Shown here in pieces: positions 21,973 through 33,690 of a DNA stretch of 64,000 nt (position 1 is the stretch's first letter; each line of letters opens with the position of its first letter). Source of the DNA: Gnetum montanum (Eukaryota > Streptophyta > Gnetopsida > Gnetales > Gnetaceae); NCBI GenBank assembly GCA_015680685.1, contig MNCI01002177.1, positions 1-64,000 on the forward strand, in the 5' to 3' direction. A program made the translations under genes and the position numbers. The notes under the pieces are model-generated. The model ran no database searches. It was not told the DNA's origin and saw only the letters and a list, made by a program, of their open reading frames with translations.

Positions 21973-22833
21973 TGATGAGTGGCAAGGTACCCCTATGCCC
22001 AACAATATGAATCATAGGCATTCATGTGCGATCCAAGTGAATTCCATAGACTATAATTACTAAGTATGCTAAAGCTAAATAGTGTGTGCGTGTTGTTCGT
22101 TCGTTGTCTTGCCAGTCCCACTTGTGGAATGCAATTGTATGGTTAAGTGTGATTGAGGTGTAAGATTTTTATTATTTTGTGTTTTATCAAATTACTCACC
22201 TAGAATAAGAATAATAGTAAAAATGATTAAATGCAAAGTAAACTATGGTCTGATCTAGCCTAACACAAGTAACTATTCCCACTTCTTAGACACATCCCGA
22301 ACTTTGTGTGAACACCGTTGGGCTATTAAACACTAACCATTTCTGAGGTACCAAGTGTCACACATGTGTTTGAATGGGTCATGCTTGTGTATCTTAATGA
22401 GTTTCTTGGTTAATCAAAATTAATTACTACATAAATAATACTTATGTAAATTGCATGAAATATAAATGCATAGGAAAGAAAGTCTCAAGTGTTGCAAGGA
22501 ATGAATCAAAGAGTTGGTCTTTATTGCCAACACAATGGTGTGTTCAGGTACATCAATGCTTGAATAAAGATCCATTTACACTTAAACCTCTTGCTGCAGG
22601 CACTTGGAAAATAGTCTAATTCTCAAATGGACAAACTACAAGAGTTTCACTACTTGACTGCCAAAAACTACTCTCAATCGTGTGCCCAAGGCTTGTATTT
22701 ATAGACCCAGGAGTAACCCTGCAATATCGAATGTACGATATCGCATCTTGGGCCTCGATATTGCATACATGATATCAAGTATCCGATATCATGGCCACCT
22801 CAATATCACAGTGTATAAAAACATGATTTATCA
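21973..22833 (-). repeat. M2 5' LTR (861 bp)
   Basis: Pairs with 12336-13247. TATA box (TATTTATA on +) at 22696-22703, followed on the plus strand by GATATC/CGATATCG-type dyads (22720-22800). The outer edge TTTATCA adjoins the target repeat cttgc. Confidence 0.92.
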
Positions 22834-23620
22834 CTTGCTAACAGTTCTTGTTAGTATCCTTGCTATTTCCCTATTAGTAACCTCATCTTGACCATTAGCT
22901 TTGGGATGGTAAGGTGTTGTGAGTTTTTGTTCAACCCCCAAGTTTTGTATGAGCTTCCAAAAAGTAGTGCTAGTAAAGTGAGTTTCATTATCAGAAATTA
23001 ATGCATGTGGCACACCAAACTTGTTTACAACATTTTGTTGTACAAATAGAGTAGCAATAGAAGATGTATAGTTGATGACAGTTGTTGCTTCTGCCCATTT
23101 TGTACAATAGGCAATAGTGACAATGATGTATGCCTTTCCATGTGACATGGGCATGATGGAACCCATGAAGTCAATGCCCCAGATGTTGAAGGCTTCTAGT
23201 GGTTAAATCCATTATTGAGGTCCCTTCATTTGAGTAGTCATTCCACCATCTTGTTGGCATTGTTCACAAGAGCAAACATAATGGTGAGCATCCTTGAAGA
23301 GTATTGGCTAGTAATACCCTGCCATCAATATTTTAATGGTTGTGCATCTCCTAGCATAATGTCCTCCACAAGGACCTTCATGAGCATCTTAGAGGATGCA
23401 CAGTTGATTGGCATTAGGGACACACCAATGAACTAGACCATGAGCGCACACCTTATAGAGGTGTTCATTGATCTCCATAAAGTGCTTTACTTGGTGAAAA
23501 ACTGTTGTTTCTTTTGGTGGTCCAACCCTTGTGGCATCTCTTGAGTGAGAAGATAAGTGAGAATGTCATCATACCATTTTGGCTTATTGGGCATTTGTTT
23601 AGTTATAGCCCTAGCAAAGA
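22834..23620 (-). pseudogene. integrase, N-terminal and core half (M3)
   Basis: All three catalytic acids can be read: Asp in GIDFMGS (about 23170), Asp in LISDNETHF (about 22995) and Glu in NGQDEVTNREI (about 22880). The adjoining Gly of the SDNG block is Glu. It ends at ILTRTVSK, where M2 is inserted, and resumes at 12335. The zinc segment (23300-23450) contains an EGPCGGHYA-like block with stops. Confidence 0.8.
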
Positions 23621-23639
23621 GAGTTCATCAGGAAACATG

Positions 23640-24050
23640 TTAGAGAGTGAACTTTATTCCTCTTTTTCATTCCATCACAATCAAGACAAGTGATAAGCAA
23701 CCACATTCTTAGTGCCCTTTCGATCTATCATGGTAAAATCAAATTCTTGCAAGAACACCAGCCATCATATGACATGGGGGCTCAGTGTTGGCTTGTTCAT
23801 CAAGAAGTGGATGGCATTGTGGTTCGTGTGCATAAACAACTTATATCCACCCACATAATACCTAAACTTTTCGAGAGCAAATAGCATTGCCATCAGTTCT
23901 TTTTGTATCGTGATGTAGCTTAGTTGTGCACCCACAATGCTTCGACTAGCCTAGTGGATGTAATATGGATGTTTCTTATTATCCAACTACATCAGCACAG
24001 CTCCCAAGGCATAATTTGATGCATTTGTCATACTATGAAATGGTCTAGAC
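23640..24050 (-). pseudogene. RNase H (M3)
   Basis: Blocks for the first Asp region (about 24010), the KEL-type Glu region (about 23900), MHTNHNAI (about 23830; expected HTDHSAI, so Asp to Asn) and the final DHLS-type end (about 23690). Stops break the frame. Confidence 0.65.
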
Positions 24051-24960
24051 TAGTCGGGTGCTTGTAGGATTGGAGTTTCTACAAGCTTATCTTTCAATTT
24101 TTGGAATGCTTTTTCACATTTTGTGGTCTAGAGAAAGGGAGCATCTTTCTTTATTAGCTTGACCAATGGTTTTGCGATCTTAGAGAAATTCTCTATGAAT
24201 CACTGGTAGTAGCCAGTATGTCCAAGGAATGATCAAACATCTTTAATTATTTCTAGCTGGCAGGTTATGCCTTGGATAACCCTTATTTTCTCAGGGTCTA
24301 CCTCAATTCCTACATGTCATATTTTGTGCCCCAATACAATGCCCTCCTAGACCATGAGGTGACTTTTCTGCCAATTGAAACGCAAGTTGGTTTTAACACA
24401 TCATTTTAGCACTTAAGGTAGTCCAGGGCTTGCTCAAATGTAGCTCCATAGGTGGAGAAGTCATCCATGAAGACTTCCACACCACTACTGATCCACTATT
24501 GAAAAATGCTTGAGATTAGTCATTGGAATGTGATAGGAGCATTGCATAGACTAAACAACATCTTACGATATGCAACTTTCCACCAGTGACCTATGAATGT
24601 TGTCTTCATTTAGTCTTTCGGTGTAATTTGAATTTGGTTATAGCCACTATAACCATTTAGAAAGTTGTAGTAGCAATGCCTAGATATGGTGTCAAGAACT
24701 TGGTCAATAAATGGCAATGGAAAATGATCCTTGAATGTTGTCATATTTAGTAGCCTAAAATCGATGTAGACTCGCCACTTTCCACCTTTCTTTAGCACAA
24801 TTACAAGTGGGCTAACCCACTCGCTATCTACAATATGATAAATGAACCTCATCTTGAGGAGTTGCTTGATTTTCTCATTGATGATCTACTTCAATTTAGG
24901 GTTTAATCGTCTCTATGGTTGTTGTTTTGGCTTCATGGCTAGGTCAGTGTAGATGCAATG
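24051..24960 (-). pseudogene. reverse transcriptase (M3)
   Basis: Fingers/palm at 24610-24852: MRFIYHIVDSEWVSP, GGKWRVYIDFRLLN, FLNGYSGYNQIQITP. The active-site box near 24470 reads VFMDDFS with both Asp intact. The GLCNA block is decayed. The N-terminal NPKLK-type block is at about 24890. Confidence 0.78.
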
Positions 24961-25479
24961 CTGACATATCCTAAGATCAATCCCTGTGAGTTTAGGATAA
25001 GCTGCTAACCATCTTTCAACTACCTTCAATAACATCGTTTTCTATTCTGGAGTAAGTTTTGCATTGATTATAATTGACTTCCCATTTTTAAAACACACAT
25101 ATTCCATTCTAGCTGGTAGCATTTTTAGTTCAAGGGGCTCTTGTTTAAACTTTTCAAGAATTTCCAACTCTTTTTAGTGAGTATCATCATTTGTATCATT
25201 GAAAAGTTGGTGATGAACTTGCTCAAGTTCATTCATGCTCATGACATATGCACATGTTAGGCTCTTAATTGATTCCATTCAAAGTGTGCTACTTTCAAAA
25301 TTAGCAGTCAGCCACTGGGTACCCTCTTGTCTTGTGGGTACTATGTATAGACACCTTTGGATTTCTACTTCTAGTGCACACTGCGTGCATGTAGAGATAA
25401 ATGCTTGCTTTACAGCCTAGAGTTTCTACACAAAGTTGCATCATGTATCACTGTATGCAATGCATGGAACTCTCTTCTT
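24961..25479 (-). pseudogene. PR-RT linker of pol (M3)
   Basis: Decayed coding linker, collinear with 5401-5899 of M1 and about as long; no known domain. Confidence 0.45.
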
Positions 25480-25960
25480 CTTGATCTTTCTGAATACATT
25501 TTCTTTAGATATTTTCAAGGAAAGATCTCTTATGCCCATTTTTGCATCAATAGTGCTTAGCCATGCCCTTGCCATGATGATTGGGAAATCCCCTTTGTAG
25601 TTCTCTACTTTGATTACTAGGAAATCAATAGGATAAGACTACCCACCGATAGTGGTCATAATGTCTTCTACTAGTCCCAATGGAATAGTGACGGATTGGT
25701 CTACCAATTCTAATCTTATGTTACTCTTCTTGAGAGGAGGTAGGTTTCAGGTAGTGTACATCTCATGAGAAATTAAATTAACACCAGAACTAGAGTTGAG
25801 AAGAAACTTGCATAGTTCATTTCTAGCAATTTGCAAGTAAATTAGAGGACTTCTAGGATCAGCTAATTTCTTAGGAAGGTTTCCTGTATGGATCCAATTA
25901 GACATAATGTGAGTGAGCATTACAATATTGATCCTGGGCAAAGTTTAATTTGAAGGGGAC
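25480..25960 (-). pseudogene. aspartic protease (M3)
   Basis: 25747-25941 reads MLTHIMSNWIHTGNLP, SPLIYLQIARNELCK and FLLNSSSGVNLISHEMY: the catalytic Asp is Asn. The C-lobe with LVEDIMT and a MARAWLST-like block follows, with frameshifts. Confidence 0.72.
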
Positions 25961-26099
25961 TTGAAGGTATTAGATATAGAGGCAGATGCAGGAGTAGGGT
26001 GGTCAACCATGGGTATATGTGAAGGCTTAGGTTGACTACAGGGTCGAAAGAAAGGTCTTTTCTTTGATTGGGCATTCAACCCCTCTGATTGATGATTCA

Positions 26100-28451
26100 G
26101 TTACAGATTAACAACCCTTGTAACATTGGGTTGTTGTGGTTGGGTTGGCAGTTCACCCTGCATAGGTGGAGCAGGTGGTAATTATGCAACTGAAGGAGAA
26201 GCGTGTGTAGGGATAGGAGAAGGATAAGGGTAAGAGGTGGTATCCTTTCTTTCATGTGGTGAATGAGCTCAATAATAATCTAAAGGATGGTAGCGAGGCT
26301 AAATATTAGAGACATGATTGGAGGAGTTAAGTGTAGACATGGGTTGCTGAACATAGTAACCATATAGATCAAGCTACTGGTAAGGGTATTATTGCCTTAG
26401 TAATGTTAATGTCCATTATATGGTTGCTACCACTATTGATACTATTCATATGGTTTTGATGGAGCTCCACTTTGATAATATGGTTGTTGTTGGTGGAACT
26501 ACTTGAGATTACCTTGAGGATAAGCTAACCTTCTGGATGTTTGCCTTTGTGTGAGTCATGGATGTAAGGCATACACCCCAAACTCCTGTAGATGTGACAC
26601 AATGGGGCAACATACCTTAGGATGTTCATACTAATAGATGTCACACCCACAATCATTATATGATTCACTATCCACAACTTCTTCAATTGTAGCAATCTTG
26701 CTCTTACCTTTGTGATATACACGTTTAGCTTCCTTGTGCCTCTTACACTCATGGTCACCCTATTCTTTGGACTCTTTAACAATTTTGAGAATAGCTTGGA
26801 ATTTTTTATCCATTGAGTCCCATAATTGATCAACCTTGATCATAAGTTCATATTGGAATTTTTGAAGTGGCAAGGTTTTCTTATTCACCCCTCATCAAAT
26901 ATAGACTCATTCTCACTATCACAGTATCAAACCTCCTTGTTGCGAATGGAAGGATCGTGGTTGTACTCTTCTGTACTTTCTTTGTTTCTTAGTTCACCCT
27001 CCTCTTTGGTGACCTACTCTATTAATCTTTGTATCTAATAAGAAATTAGTTCTTACAGTTACCCTTGGGCATAGACACCAAGGCTTCCCCTTGTTTCTAA
27101 CTAAACCCTATCTACTATGTGGTGAAGTTGATCCAATTGAGAATAACCATGGCCTAGACATTTGTGCATTAAGGCATAGTATCAACTAATGGTAGCATCC
27201 AAGGGTTTGTGTGTTCCTTGTTTCCATCCTTGAATTTTCTTTCTTAAGTTGGACACCTTGGAGTACATTTAATATTTATCATTAAACAACTCAAGCATGG
27301 TACTTCATCATCTAATAGATTTTGTCTCTACGGACCAGTACTAGTTTTCTGCTTCTTTGATAAGTGTCTTGGGAAACAACTTTAGTTTTTTCCACTTGTT
27401 CTCTATGTTTTGGAAGGCACATGCATCTTGGAAAGCTTGAAGATGATTCTATGGATCAAAGTTATATCCTCCTTCAAATCAAAGAATATTTTTCATGTCT
27501 AACTATTTGATTCAACTATCCTTCACATGCCTTGTTAGAATTCTCACTACCTCTATGATGTTAAGCATACCTCAATAAGTAGAGGCTCATCAAGGCCTTG
27601 ATCATGGTGGTTACAATGCCCTCTACTACCCTTCGTTCATGGTGATGTGCCTCTCTTGAACATCTATGTCCTTAATCTTGCCTTTCTCGATAGTCCCTTG
27701 GATCATTTTGGTCCTGTTGGTCATTTTAGTCACCTCCATCATGGTCTCACCTTCTATGATCATGGTTAGAGCTAGAGGAAGAATAAGATGATGATGAAGG
27801 AGAAGAGGAAGAAGAACCAACACCATCATGATGCCTACTTCCACCTCTTCAGCGATTACAACCACGATCATGATCTTGCTTCTTATTTGCATCCCTATTG
27901 TGACTTGCCCCTCTGGATCTTTCTTTATCATTAGATCCCTTGTTACCAGAACCAAGATTGTGAATTGAGGATTGCAAGTTCTAGTTTTGACCTTCATCAT
28001 TGAAGTCAAAGAGAGGAGTTTCATTAAATGGAAAACCCCCAAAGAAGGGTTCCCCCCTAGCTTGTTGGTACAACAAGAATGGAGAATCATTAAGTCCTTT
28101 TTCCTTTGAAAATTCATAGCACTGTTCTAGCTACCAATCTCGCAGACATTGTGCTTTAGTGAGATGATAATCCTTGGTGTCAGTATCTTTCATAATATAC
28201 TCTGCATGGCAATCCTAGAGACCACAACGTGTAAGCATTTGGTAGAGCATTGTAGGAATAGCTTGATTAGGTGACAACATAATGTTTCCTTCCATGTCGC
28301 ACCACTGCAATTGCTCATCCTAGTGTAGGATGAAGGTGAAGTCCGATACATACTCATCAGGATGAGTATATACAATTCAATATTTTCGAGACACTGGCTA
28401 ATAAGCTTGATTAGTCTTAGGTGACAAATCACTCCTATGAGAAGAAGACAT
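26100..28451 (-). pseudogene. gag (M3)
   Basis: Minus-strand ATG at 28451 begins MSSSHRSDLSPKTN. The N-terminal module is followed by an Arg/Asp/Ser-rich stretch with poly-Ser-like tracts (27700-27950). The core (27250-27560) is recognisable but full of stops. The knuckle near 26620 reads CDIY, stop, YEHP, with the second Cys changed to Tyr. A Tyr/Pro/Gln-rich tail (26100-26500) leads to protease. Confidence 0.7.
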
Positions 28452-28521
28452 TTTCAGTTAGCGATATAAAAATCACAATGTGCTTCTAAGTATTTGTTGT
28501 AGTAATTGTAAGATAAGATAT
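28452..28521 (-). other. M3 leader fragment
   Basis: About 65 bases nearly identical to the M1 leader (8925-8993), cut off by the P2a LTR; the primer site is lost. Confidence 0.75.
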
Positions 28522-29381
28522 TGATGAATCATGATTTACCAAGCTCTGATATTGGATCCATGATATCGGGTACGCGATATCATGGCCTGGATAATGATAT
28601 TGGATACATGATATCGTGATTCGTGTGTAAGCCTATAAATACATATTTGGGCAAATAGGAAGGGGAAGTAAGATAGTGTTAGAGTAGAGTCTTTTTTTTG
28701 TCAGTTGCAGTTAATTTCTATTCTTTCCCCAATGCATGCCTGTAGTGTGATGATTGTAATTGTACGGAACCTTTATTCGAGTGTGACGTACTTGGACATG
28801 CACATGATCAGCAATAAAGATCGAGATTAATCCATCATTATCGCATGCACTTAGTTTTAATTTTTTAATTATTATGGTTATTTATTGTTTCCCTAATTAC
28901 CCTTTCTTTACTGCCATTTACTATTTCTATTGTTTAACGTGGAATGAGTACGACTTAATCATGAACATTTAAGTGCAATTACTTGGTAACCTAGTAGCAT
29001 ATCTAGGAGCACTCAAGTAATGTACACTTGGTAATCCCAGAAGTAGTACACAAGGTCCAAGATGCACATGAATAGTTAAGAGATGGATTCTCATCACACT
29101 TAGGCTAGTTAGATTTTTCTTCGCATTGCCTATTAGCTTAAAATAAGATTATTTTCCATTGTCTCTTGGAGTAGCACTAGTTTAGGATCATATCATACAT
29201 CTCACTTTGGACTAAACCATACATGATAAACCAAATTCTAGTCTAGGTGGGAAGATAGTGAACTACAATCAATGTGTAACTATCTAGATACCACAATTAG
29301 TCTGTCTGTGGAGTTTGACTGGATTGTGCATGAATGCTCGTATTCATATGGTTGTGTGTAGGGGTACCTCACCACTCATCA
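28522..29381 (+). repeat. P2a 5' LTR (860 bp)
   Basis: TGATGAATCATG to ACTCATCA. GATATC dyads at 28555-28612, TATA box at 28634-28641, AATAAA near 28814. It is inserted in the M3 leader, with gatat as the 5-base left flank. Confidence 0.9.
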
Positions 29382-29382
29382 T

Positions 29383-29400
29383 TGGCGTCATTGCTGGGGA
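29383..29400 (+). promoter_or_regulatory. primer binding site (P2a), tRNA-Asp type
   Basis: TGGCGTCATTGCTGGGGA one base after the LTR; the best-preserved primer site in the window. Confidence 0.85.
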
Positions 29401-29511
29401 TGGTGCTAATTATTTAGATTAGTTACATCATCCAAGATCGTTGTGATGAAGCCTTGATGATACATCTTTCAGAAAAAAGTAATTGCAAAAGTCACACACA
29501 AATTCACAACA

Positions 29512-31000
29512 ATGTCTCTCTCACAAGACTATGATAACACAACAACTAGTAAGGTAATTCATTGGAGAACCAACAAATTATATGATGATGAAGACAAAGT
29601 TGGGAGTACTCACTCTTATGTAGGGGTCTCCTATGTACATAAACAAAGACAACATCATCCTAACTCATAAATTCATAACCTACCTAGTGACAATGAATCC
29701 CTGTTGGCCACTAAGAGCCTAATGCATATATAAGAGGCTATTCAAATACTCTGCAGGCATCGTAAGGAAAGCCGTCTACCCAGGCTTGATTTAAACAACT
29801 TTCCCAAGTTGTCAGGAGGCTATGATTTAGATCCGCAACATCATTTACAAGCCTTCCATGATGCTTATGTATGGAACAATATTGATAATGGGTGGAAAAA
29901 ACTTAAGCTCTTTCCTATGACACTCATTGGCCAAGCAAAATTATGGTACAAGGCCTTAAGACCAAAATCAATTCAACATTGGCCAACAATGGTAGAACTC
30001 TTCAATGAACGATATCAAACCTATGCAAGAGTGTCAGCCTTGAGGAGACAAATCCAAGAATGGAAATAGGGGTAACATGAACCCTTGGACATGGCCTTAG
30101 AAAGATACTATTTGTTGTTAAATAATTGCCAAGGTCATGGATTCTTTGAGGAAAGGCTAATGTACCACATCATGAATGGGCTCCGTAATGAAACAAGGGA
30201 AACCCTATGGATGTATGCCCGAGGTCAATATACAAGCTATGAACCTCCAAGAGCTTATTAAGAAAGTAGCAAAAGAAGAAGGAGAAATGGCTAAATGGGA
30301 GAATGTTGAAAGCGCTCAACAGGACCAAAATCTCGAATTAGCAAAGCTCCATGATCATGAAGAGGAGAAATCAACTCACCTCAAGGAGGTGGAATCATCT
30401 TTGCCAATACTACAATCACTAGATGAAATTGAGGCAAAGATTAATAAGCTGATGAAATGGATACATGAAAAATGTGGAGAATATGCCAACACTATTAGAG
30501 GTAGAACCATGATGAACCAAAAAATAGGACAGAACACCACTAGATAATCAGAAAGAAGGGTTGAAGAGAATAAGGATAAGAACTCAATTGCTAATCATAC
30601 ATATCAATGTAACGTTTGCCTGTACGATCACCCCAAAGGTCAATGCCCAATCTTGTCACATTTACATAAGCATTGGGAAAGAATGTTACATCCAGAGCTC
30701 ATATAACAATACCATGTTCAATCACAGTGGCAAAAATTCCAGTCATGGGGGAGGCCACCCTTAAACTAGTCACATCCTTCATACCATTCAAACCCAAGCG
30801 CTTATTAGGTTTAGCATACTGTTTCCCGAATTGGGTCAACATCCTCTATCTCACCACATCATTATCATTCTCCTAAATACTATCAACCCATGTCCTCTCC
30901 CACAAGATCACCACGTCATGTGCCTTTCACTTCTTCTCGCCCTTAATGTTCTCATCCTTCACCTCCTTCTACAGTGCCACCAGTTGTGCTAGAAGTGTTT
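29512..31000 (+). pseudogene. gag (P2a), divergent subfamily
   Basis: ATG at 29512 (MSLSQDYDNTTTSK) shares its frame with the core at 29809-30069: SGGYDLDPQHHLQAFHDAY, GQAKLWYKALRPKSIQHW, RQIQEWK. A stop at 30067 and a frameshift near 30220 lead into a Lys/Glu-rich coiled-coil stretch (30220-30547). The knuckle at 30608-30646 reads CNVCLYDHPKGQCP with all metal ligands kept. The N-terminal MSSS module of M1-M4 and P3 is absent. A Ser/Pro/His-rich tail fades out near 31000. No protease follows. Confidence 0.8.
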
Positions 31001-32335
31001 GCACCATAGCATCAACCCATAAATGTTACTTGTGTTGCTACTGTCAATCGCAGTGGGAATCCTTGACAATGTCAAAAGCATCCTTTCTTTAGGCATAACC
31101 AAAGAAAGAGACAACACGCTTTCAAAACCACTGCATCCTCCAACCTAGCACAAGTCCAGTGTTGTGATGCATCCTTCTCCTTGAACTCAATGCCTAATGA
31201 ATATATCCATGCATCGATTAATGCTCCAACAACCATGCAGCCTAATGAATATATCCATGTAGGGAGACATATTGATCTTTGCATACCATCTTATGGTGAC
31301 GGGTGCCATAGTGGGTCAACTCCTTATCAATTAACCACATCTTTTAACTTGCCCCACTATGTCAACTTTAATTAAGTGTGTGAATCCCAATTTGGGTACA
31401 TTCCAACCACCACATCCAAAGACACCAAGACATAGGAGGTGTGTTCTTTGGAGAAACGGGACTCTTATAGAGTATTTTTGAGGCCCGTTGTAAATAGCCA
31501 AAGCCACACGATGATGTGCAACATGGTCTCTTTGAGACACGAGTGTAACTATTTTTCAAGACAATTGCCTTCTCGCCTGGGGCTTGTATGAGAAGAGCCA
31601 ACAATCCATGGTTTGTGATGTCAACGAGGTCATGAAGACCTTTTCCATGCATTTTGCTCTTTGACCCTTTTTTTTTCTTTTTCCTTTTTATTTTTCTTGT
31701 TTGTTTCTTCTTTTCTTTTGTTTTTTTTGCCTTTCTTTATCTTTCTTTTTCTTTTATTTTTCTTTTTCTCTTTGGTCTTTTTGAAAGAGCTTACTTTTAG
31801 TGTCGTGCTCGTGTTTGAGCACTTACATTTTTCATCATGTACTGTGTATCATGTTTTGCGTCGCAACTGCTTAGAGAGTTACAGTGTGCAATAGTGTATC
31901 AAGATTTTTGAGGTGAGCAGAATGTATCAAGGGGTGTAATTGAATAGGCTAAGGGGAACATGATGGGGAAATAGGGGATGTAACGAGAGTCAGGAATGTA
32001 CTTATGAACGGATTGATTAACCCAATCATGTGCATCAAGAAAAATGTCATACCTTGTCACTGTGATGAAGTGCATCTATGCACGAACACCTCAGAAGTGT
32101 CATCCTACAAACACAACTCCAAGAAGACAAGAAAACCACAAATGAAATAGTAAGCTAAACACTTTAAACAAAGAGATGGAGTTACCACATGCAATTTTCA
32201 AAGTAGACAGAATCATGAACAGCATCAGTTTCATTAGGGCCCATGAGATGAATCATGCAACAAGTCTTTGTGGAACATGAACAGCTGATTGCAGCGACAC
32301 ATCTTTTCAAGTTTTTCCTAGTCGTCGATGATGTC
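31001..32335. other. unassigned stretch between P2a gag and T1
   Basis: No ORF I can name. It contains a direct repeat of aatgaatatatccatg (about 31195 and 31243), a 120-base pyrimidine tract (31669-31790) and mixed sequence that matches neither the P2 nor the T1 modules seen elsewhere in the window. It may hold the T1 3' end or another insertion. Confidence 0.4.
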
Positions 32336-32725
32336 ACTAGTTTATAGTCTTAGCAGACCATTGTAGATTAGTTTCACGTCATAACCCCTTGGACGATGCT
32401 AGTTTAGCCTTGTGATAGATGGTGCATTGCTAGTTTATAGTCATAGCAGACTATGAATAGGCAAACTAGTTTATAGTCTTAGTGGACTCTGGATGCTAGT
32501 TTCATGTCATGATAGACGAATGTAGCAGTTTAGTGTCATAGAACTATGTGGTATCAGTTTTAAGTGATGATGCCAGGACTATTCTGTGGTATCAATTTTA
32601 AGTCATGATACCAGGACTATTCTGTGGTATTAGTTTTAAGTCATGATGCCAGGACTATTCTGTGGAATCAGTTTTAAGTCATGATACCAGGACTACTCTA
32701 TGCTAGTTTATAGTAATAGCGAACT
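32336..32725 (-). repeat. T1 3'-region repeats, with a 4 x 38-bp tandem array
   Basis: Four 38-bp units start at 32547, 32585, 32623 and 32661 (tgtggtatcagttttaag...gactattc), ending at 32698. Around them the motif ctagtttatagtc recurs at about 32337, 32432, 32467 and 32703. Tandem repeats near the 3' end are common in Tat-lineage elements. Confidence 0.85.
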
Positions 32726-33074
32726 GATGCTTACCTTGCTTGTATAAAGTGTGATGCTGCATGCATGGTCATGCTACGCACCTGCGAGATCCTGCAAAAA
32801 AATCAACTAGGAAGAAAATAACATCAAGCGACACCTACCGTACATAGAGTTAGAATGTATGAATGAAGGAAAAGTAACGCAAAAAGTAATAGTTTTAGGC
32901 CGTTCCGGGCCGTATGCTAGTTTAAGGCCTTTTCGGGCCATGTGTTTTTGTAGTTTTATGTTTTTCAAATGCAATGTATAAACTGAGTTGACGAATGTCT
33001 AAACAAAGCAAAATGCATGATCTAAGTGAGCGGGCAAAATGTAAACGCATAGGCTAGTGCAATGTAAACAAAAG
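32726..33074 (-). other. T1 downstream-of-PR spacer
   Basis: Non-coding. It contains repeated ttttaggccgttccgggcc / ttaaggccttttcgggcc (about 32890-32935) and an A-rich tract; no RT motif. Confidence 0.5.
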
Positions 33075-33690
33075 TCAAAAATGCATGTCAGAGGGGTAGG
33101 CAAAAGGTAGGCAAGCATCTAGCACACTTTCAGCCAAGGGAGAGTCTTGGTCATGTAGTTGCACTCTAACTAGGCATGGATTAGGGAGCATGCAAGGTTT
33201 AGGATCCTCTGAGGGGCTATCGGCTTCAACGACTCGTTCAAGTGTGTTAGCCTTAAGTGTTGTGTTGGTTGTCGTAGGTGTACCATTAAGAAACTCTTCT
33301 TCCAAAACTTGCACCATGTCTATGTCGTGGATAGTTGAAGAGGAAATGTTATCACCATGGATGATAACTTAACCACCTTCGTATGGAAGATGGATTTCTT
33401 GGTGGATGGGAGAGGAGATGACCCTTAATTGAGCTAGCCAAGGCCTGCCTAGAATCATGTTGAAACCTGGCATCTCCTCTATGAAAGTGAAATTTGCACT
33501 AGTGGGGAATTTCTCTCCCACTACAAAGGCTAAGTTGATTGTACCCTTGATTGTGACATGTGATCCATTGAAGGATTTTAGACATGTGGTTTTGGTTGGC
33601 CTGATTTCATTTGCCAGGCCTAGCTTGTCGAAAACGGAATACAAGACTACGTTCGTTGCTGCACCATCATCAACATGCACTTTGCAGATG
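33075..33690 (-). pseudogene. aspartic protease (T1)
   Basis: 33369-33680 reads MHVDDGAATNVVLYSVFDKLGL, then FNGSHVTIKGTINLAF and MPGFNMILGRPWLAQL. The order (active-site V-D-x-G-A/S, long spacer, ILGRPWL) is that of Tat/Ogre-group proteases. The active-site triad reads DDG. The segment continues in another frame as VQVLEEEFLNG and then loses coding character at 33075. Confidence 0.75.

Larger units (their letters stand above)
12336..22833 (-). mobile_element. M2: complete Athila-like gypsy element with both LTRs
   Basis: 10.5-kb minus-strand element: 5' LTR 22833-21973, primer site, gag, PR, RT, RH, IN, 3' spacer, polypurine tract, 3' LTR 13247-12336. It is inserted in the M3 integrase with a near-perfect 5-bp target duplication (cttgt/cttgc). 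In the first 225 or so bases of the two LTRs I count about 15 substitutions, 14 of them transitions. It has no third ORF. Coding regions carry stops, so it could only move in trans. Confidence 0.9.
9087..28521 (-). mobile_element. M3: Athila-like gypsy element split by M2
   Basis: Two halves join when M2 (12336-22833) is removed: gag to integrase core at 28521-22834, integrase C-terminus, 3' UTR, polypurine tract and 3' LTR at 12335-9087. The 5-bp direct repeats cttgt (12331-12335) and cttgc (22834-22838) flank M2. The 5' LTR is missing because the leader is cut at 28521 by the P2a LTR. The leader before the cut matches the M1 leader nearly base for base. Confidence 0.85.

Noticed and set aside
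31661-31894. Possible membrane protein rich in Phe and Leu
   Set aside because: It is the translation of a pyrimidine tract; no relatives and no conserved residues.
32547-32698. CRISPR-like array
   Set aside because: Units are head to tail without spacers, in a plant retroelement.
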